Shown here: positions 63,048-64,000 of the stretch, in pieces
How positions within the stretch are numbered: position 1 is the first letter of the stretch
Layout of the letters: each line of letters opens with the position of its first letter
Origin: Bacteroidia bacterium
GTDB lineage: Bacteria > Bacteroidota > Bacteroidia > CAIKAF01
Reading direction: 5' to 3'
Assembly: GCA_016742095.1 (NCBI GenBank)
Contig: JACVCJ010000001.1
Location: 1-64,000, forward strand
DNA length: 64,000 nt
Position numbers and translations under genes: made by a program
The notes under the pieces: model-generated
The model's input: only the letters and a program-made list of their open reading frames with translations
What the model was told of the DNA's origin: nothing
Databases searched by the model: none

Positions 63048-63881
63048 ATGAATAAAACAGGCATTATACTGATATTGGCGCTGGTTGCGGGCTCTGCCTT
63101 TGCAGCGGCGTTCTTTATGCCTAAAACATTCTCTGATGAACAGGTTAGAGAGCGCAATCGCAAACAGGCGGCAGAAGAGTTCCTGAAAGAGCTGAAGAGC
63201 ATCAAGACGGAGGTTCCGCCTCAAACAGCTGTAGCGTCCGACCGCTGGGAAGAGGTCCTTTCCTCGGGTGGCAGCCAGGCTGTTCCTGCTTGCGATTCGC
63301 TTGTTTTACTGTGGGACAGGGCTATGTTCCCGCAGGTATCCGCTTACTTTTTCGGTAAAAAGGCCGAACTGGTAAACGATGCGGACACCTGGACACAGGC
63401 CGGTAAACGTTTCCTGGCCGTATCGGCCTTTGCAGGGGACGGCAACCGCGGCTGGGCCGTTGAGAACGCGGAATATGCCTTTGAAAAGGCACTGGCGATC
63501 GATCCGCGCAACCGCTCTGCTAAAATCAAGCTGGCGGCAACCATCGTGGAAAAAGGTACCGAACCCATGAAAGGTATCGCTATGCTGCGCGAAGTAGTGG
63601 CCGAAGATCCGGCAAATACCGAAGCGATCATGGAACTGGGACGCTTTGCCATGGTATCCGGGCAGTTTGACAAGGCCATAGGCCACTTCACGGAAGTGAC
63701 CCGTATCGATACCACCATCAGTGAGGCCCGCTTCTACCTGGCCGATGCCTATGCCGCTTCCGGTAAAAAAGATTCGGCACTTGCACAACTTAACCTATAT
63801 TTGCAGAAAGTGCCCGCCGATATGGTGGCACAACAGGCAAAGGAATACATGAAATCCACCTACGGGATTGAGAATAAATAA
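63048..63881 (+). CDS. membrane-anchored TPR protein
   Basis: The 277-residue protein has an N-terminal hydrophobic span (about 5-22; TGIILILALVAGSAFAAAFF), which may be an anchor rather than a cleaved signal. Then comes a Lys/Glu-rich helical part, and three or more TPR repeats (about 145-265), for example AENAEYAFEKALAIDPRN, AMLREVVAEDPANTEAI and GHFTEVTRIDTTIS. The family is often found next to HU in Bacteroidota, with unknown role. It lies 29 bases after hup. Confidence 0.8.
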   Translation: MNKTGIILILALVAGSAFAAAFFMPKTFSDEQVRERNRKQAAEEFLKELKSIKTEVPPQTAVASDRWEEVLSSGGSQAVPACDSLVLLWDRAMFPQVSAYFFGKKAELVNDADTWTQAGKRFLAVSAFAGDGNRGWAVENAEYAFEKALAIDPRNRSAKIKLAATIVEKGTEPMKGIAMLREVVAEDPANTEAIMELGRFAMVSGQFDKAIGHFTEVTRIDTTISEARFYLADAYAASGKKDSALAQLNLYLQKVPADMVAQQAKEYMKSTYGIENK

Positions 63882-63914
63882 AATTATTGTTTAACGAATT
63901 AAAAATTACACATC

Positions 63915-64000
63915 ATGCCTTGCGGAAAAAAAAGAAAAAGAGCTAAGATGAACACCCACAAAAGAAAGAAAAGACTTCGCAAAAACCGTCACAAGAAGAA
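63915..64000 (+). CDS. very small basic protein (AURKAIP1/COX24-like), partial
   Basis: The ATG at 63915 begins MPCGKKRKRAKMNTHKRKKR and continues to the window end with LRKNRHKK; 28 residues are visible. The composition is almost wholly Lys, Arg and His. I recognise this as the Bacteroidota peptide annotated as AURKAIP1/COX24-like, related to the small mitochondrial ribosome protein mS38. It probably sits on the ribosome. That is known of the family, not shown here. The stop lies outside the window. Confidence 0.75.
   Translation, partial: MPCGKKRKRAKMNTHKRKKRLRKNRHKK

Overview
This window is a continuous piece of a Bacteroidota chromosome, most like the class Chitinophagia. The evidence is several secreted proteins with type IX secretion (T9SS) sorting domains, a fused MurF-alanine racemase, the HU / mutY / ssb / gldE / gldD cluster, a TTTG-N19-20-TAnnTTTG promoter consensus in front of several genes, and almost no Shine-Dalgarno sequences. 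Base composition is about 50% G+C and even, except for AT-rich spacers and a poorer island near 24-26 kb. I see no insertion sequence, prophage, CRISPR array, rRNA or tRNA. Many genes start at an ATG inside a longer open frame, and I give the start I prefer.

Layout. 0-4.7 kb: the tail of one T9SS cargo protein, a 1227-residue paralogous cargo protein and a small secreted repeat protein. 4.7-9 kb: a sigma factor overlapping a single-pass membrane protein with an FGE-sulfatase domain, then an exported catalase followed by an exported ankyrin protein; the catalase has an OxyR-like operator. 9-19 kb: lysS, a small membrane protein, an LpxH-like phosphoesterase, an HNH protein with a histone-like tail, a fatty acid hydroxylase family protein, gyrB and a secreted M14 carboxypeptidase. 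19-22 kb: a thioesterase and a PAS (LOV-like) protein behind a cobalamin riboswitch, then a hydrolase and a lipoprotein. 22-27 kb: a T9SS type B cargo protein, a YegP-like protein, an orphan HsdR-N nuclease and two small exported proteins.

27-46 kb is mostly housekeeping: murF-alr, tdk, an M28 peptidase, oxyR, a GumN protein, an MscS channel, relA/spoT, bcp, recA, lgt, mtaB and a comM-like ATPase. 46-52 kb holds two tandem T9SS M43 proteases of identical length. 52-64 kb holds gap, a LamG-like secreted protein, lolD with a hydrolase, dnaX (split by a frameshift at a run of ten A), an M16 peptidase, gldD, gldE, ssb, mutY, HU, a TPR protein and the start of a very small basic protein.

How the genes connect. 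OxyR, the exported catalase and the peroxiredoxin Bcp form a peroxide defence. RelA/SpoT, GyrB, RecA, SSB, DnaX, MutY and HU handle stringent response and DNA maintenance. Lgt, LolD and the Gld proteins serve lipoprotein and envelope assembly, which the T9SS cargo depends on. The three observations I rate highest are the dnaX A10 frameshift, the cobalamin riboswitch in front of a LOV-like PAS gene with a possible three-arm switching element, and the OxyR-like operators at katA and oxyR.
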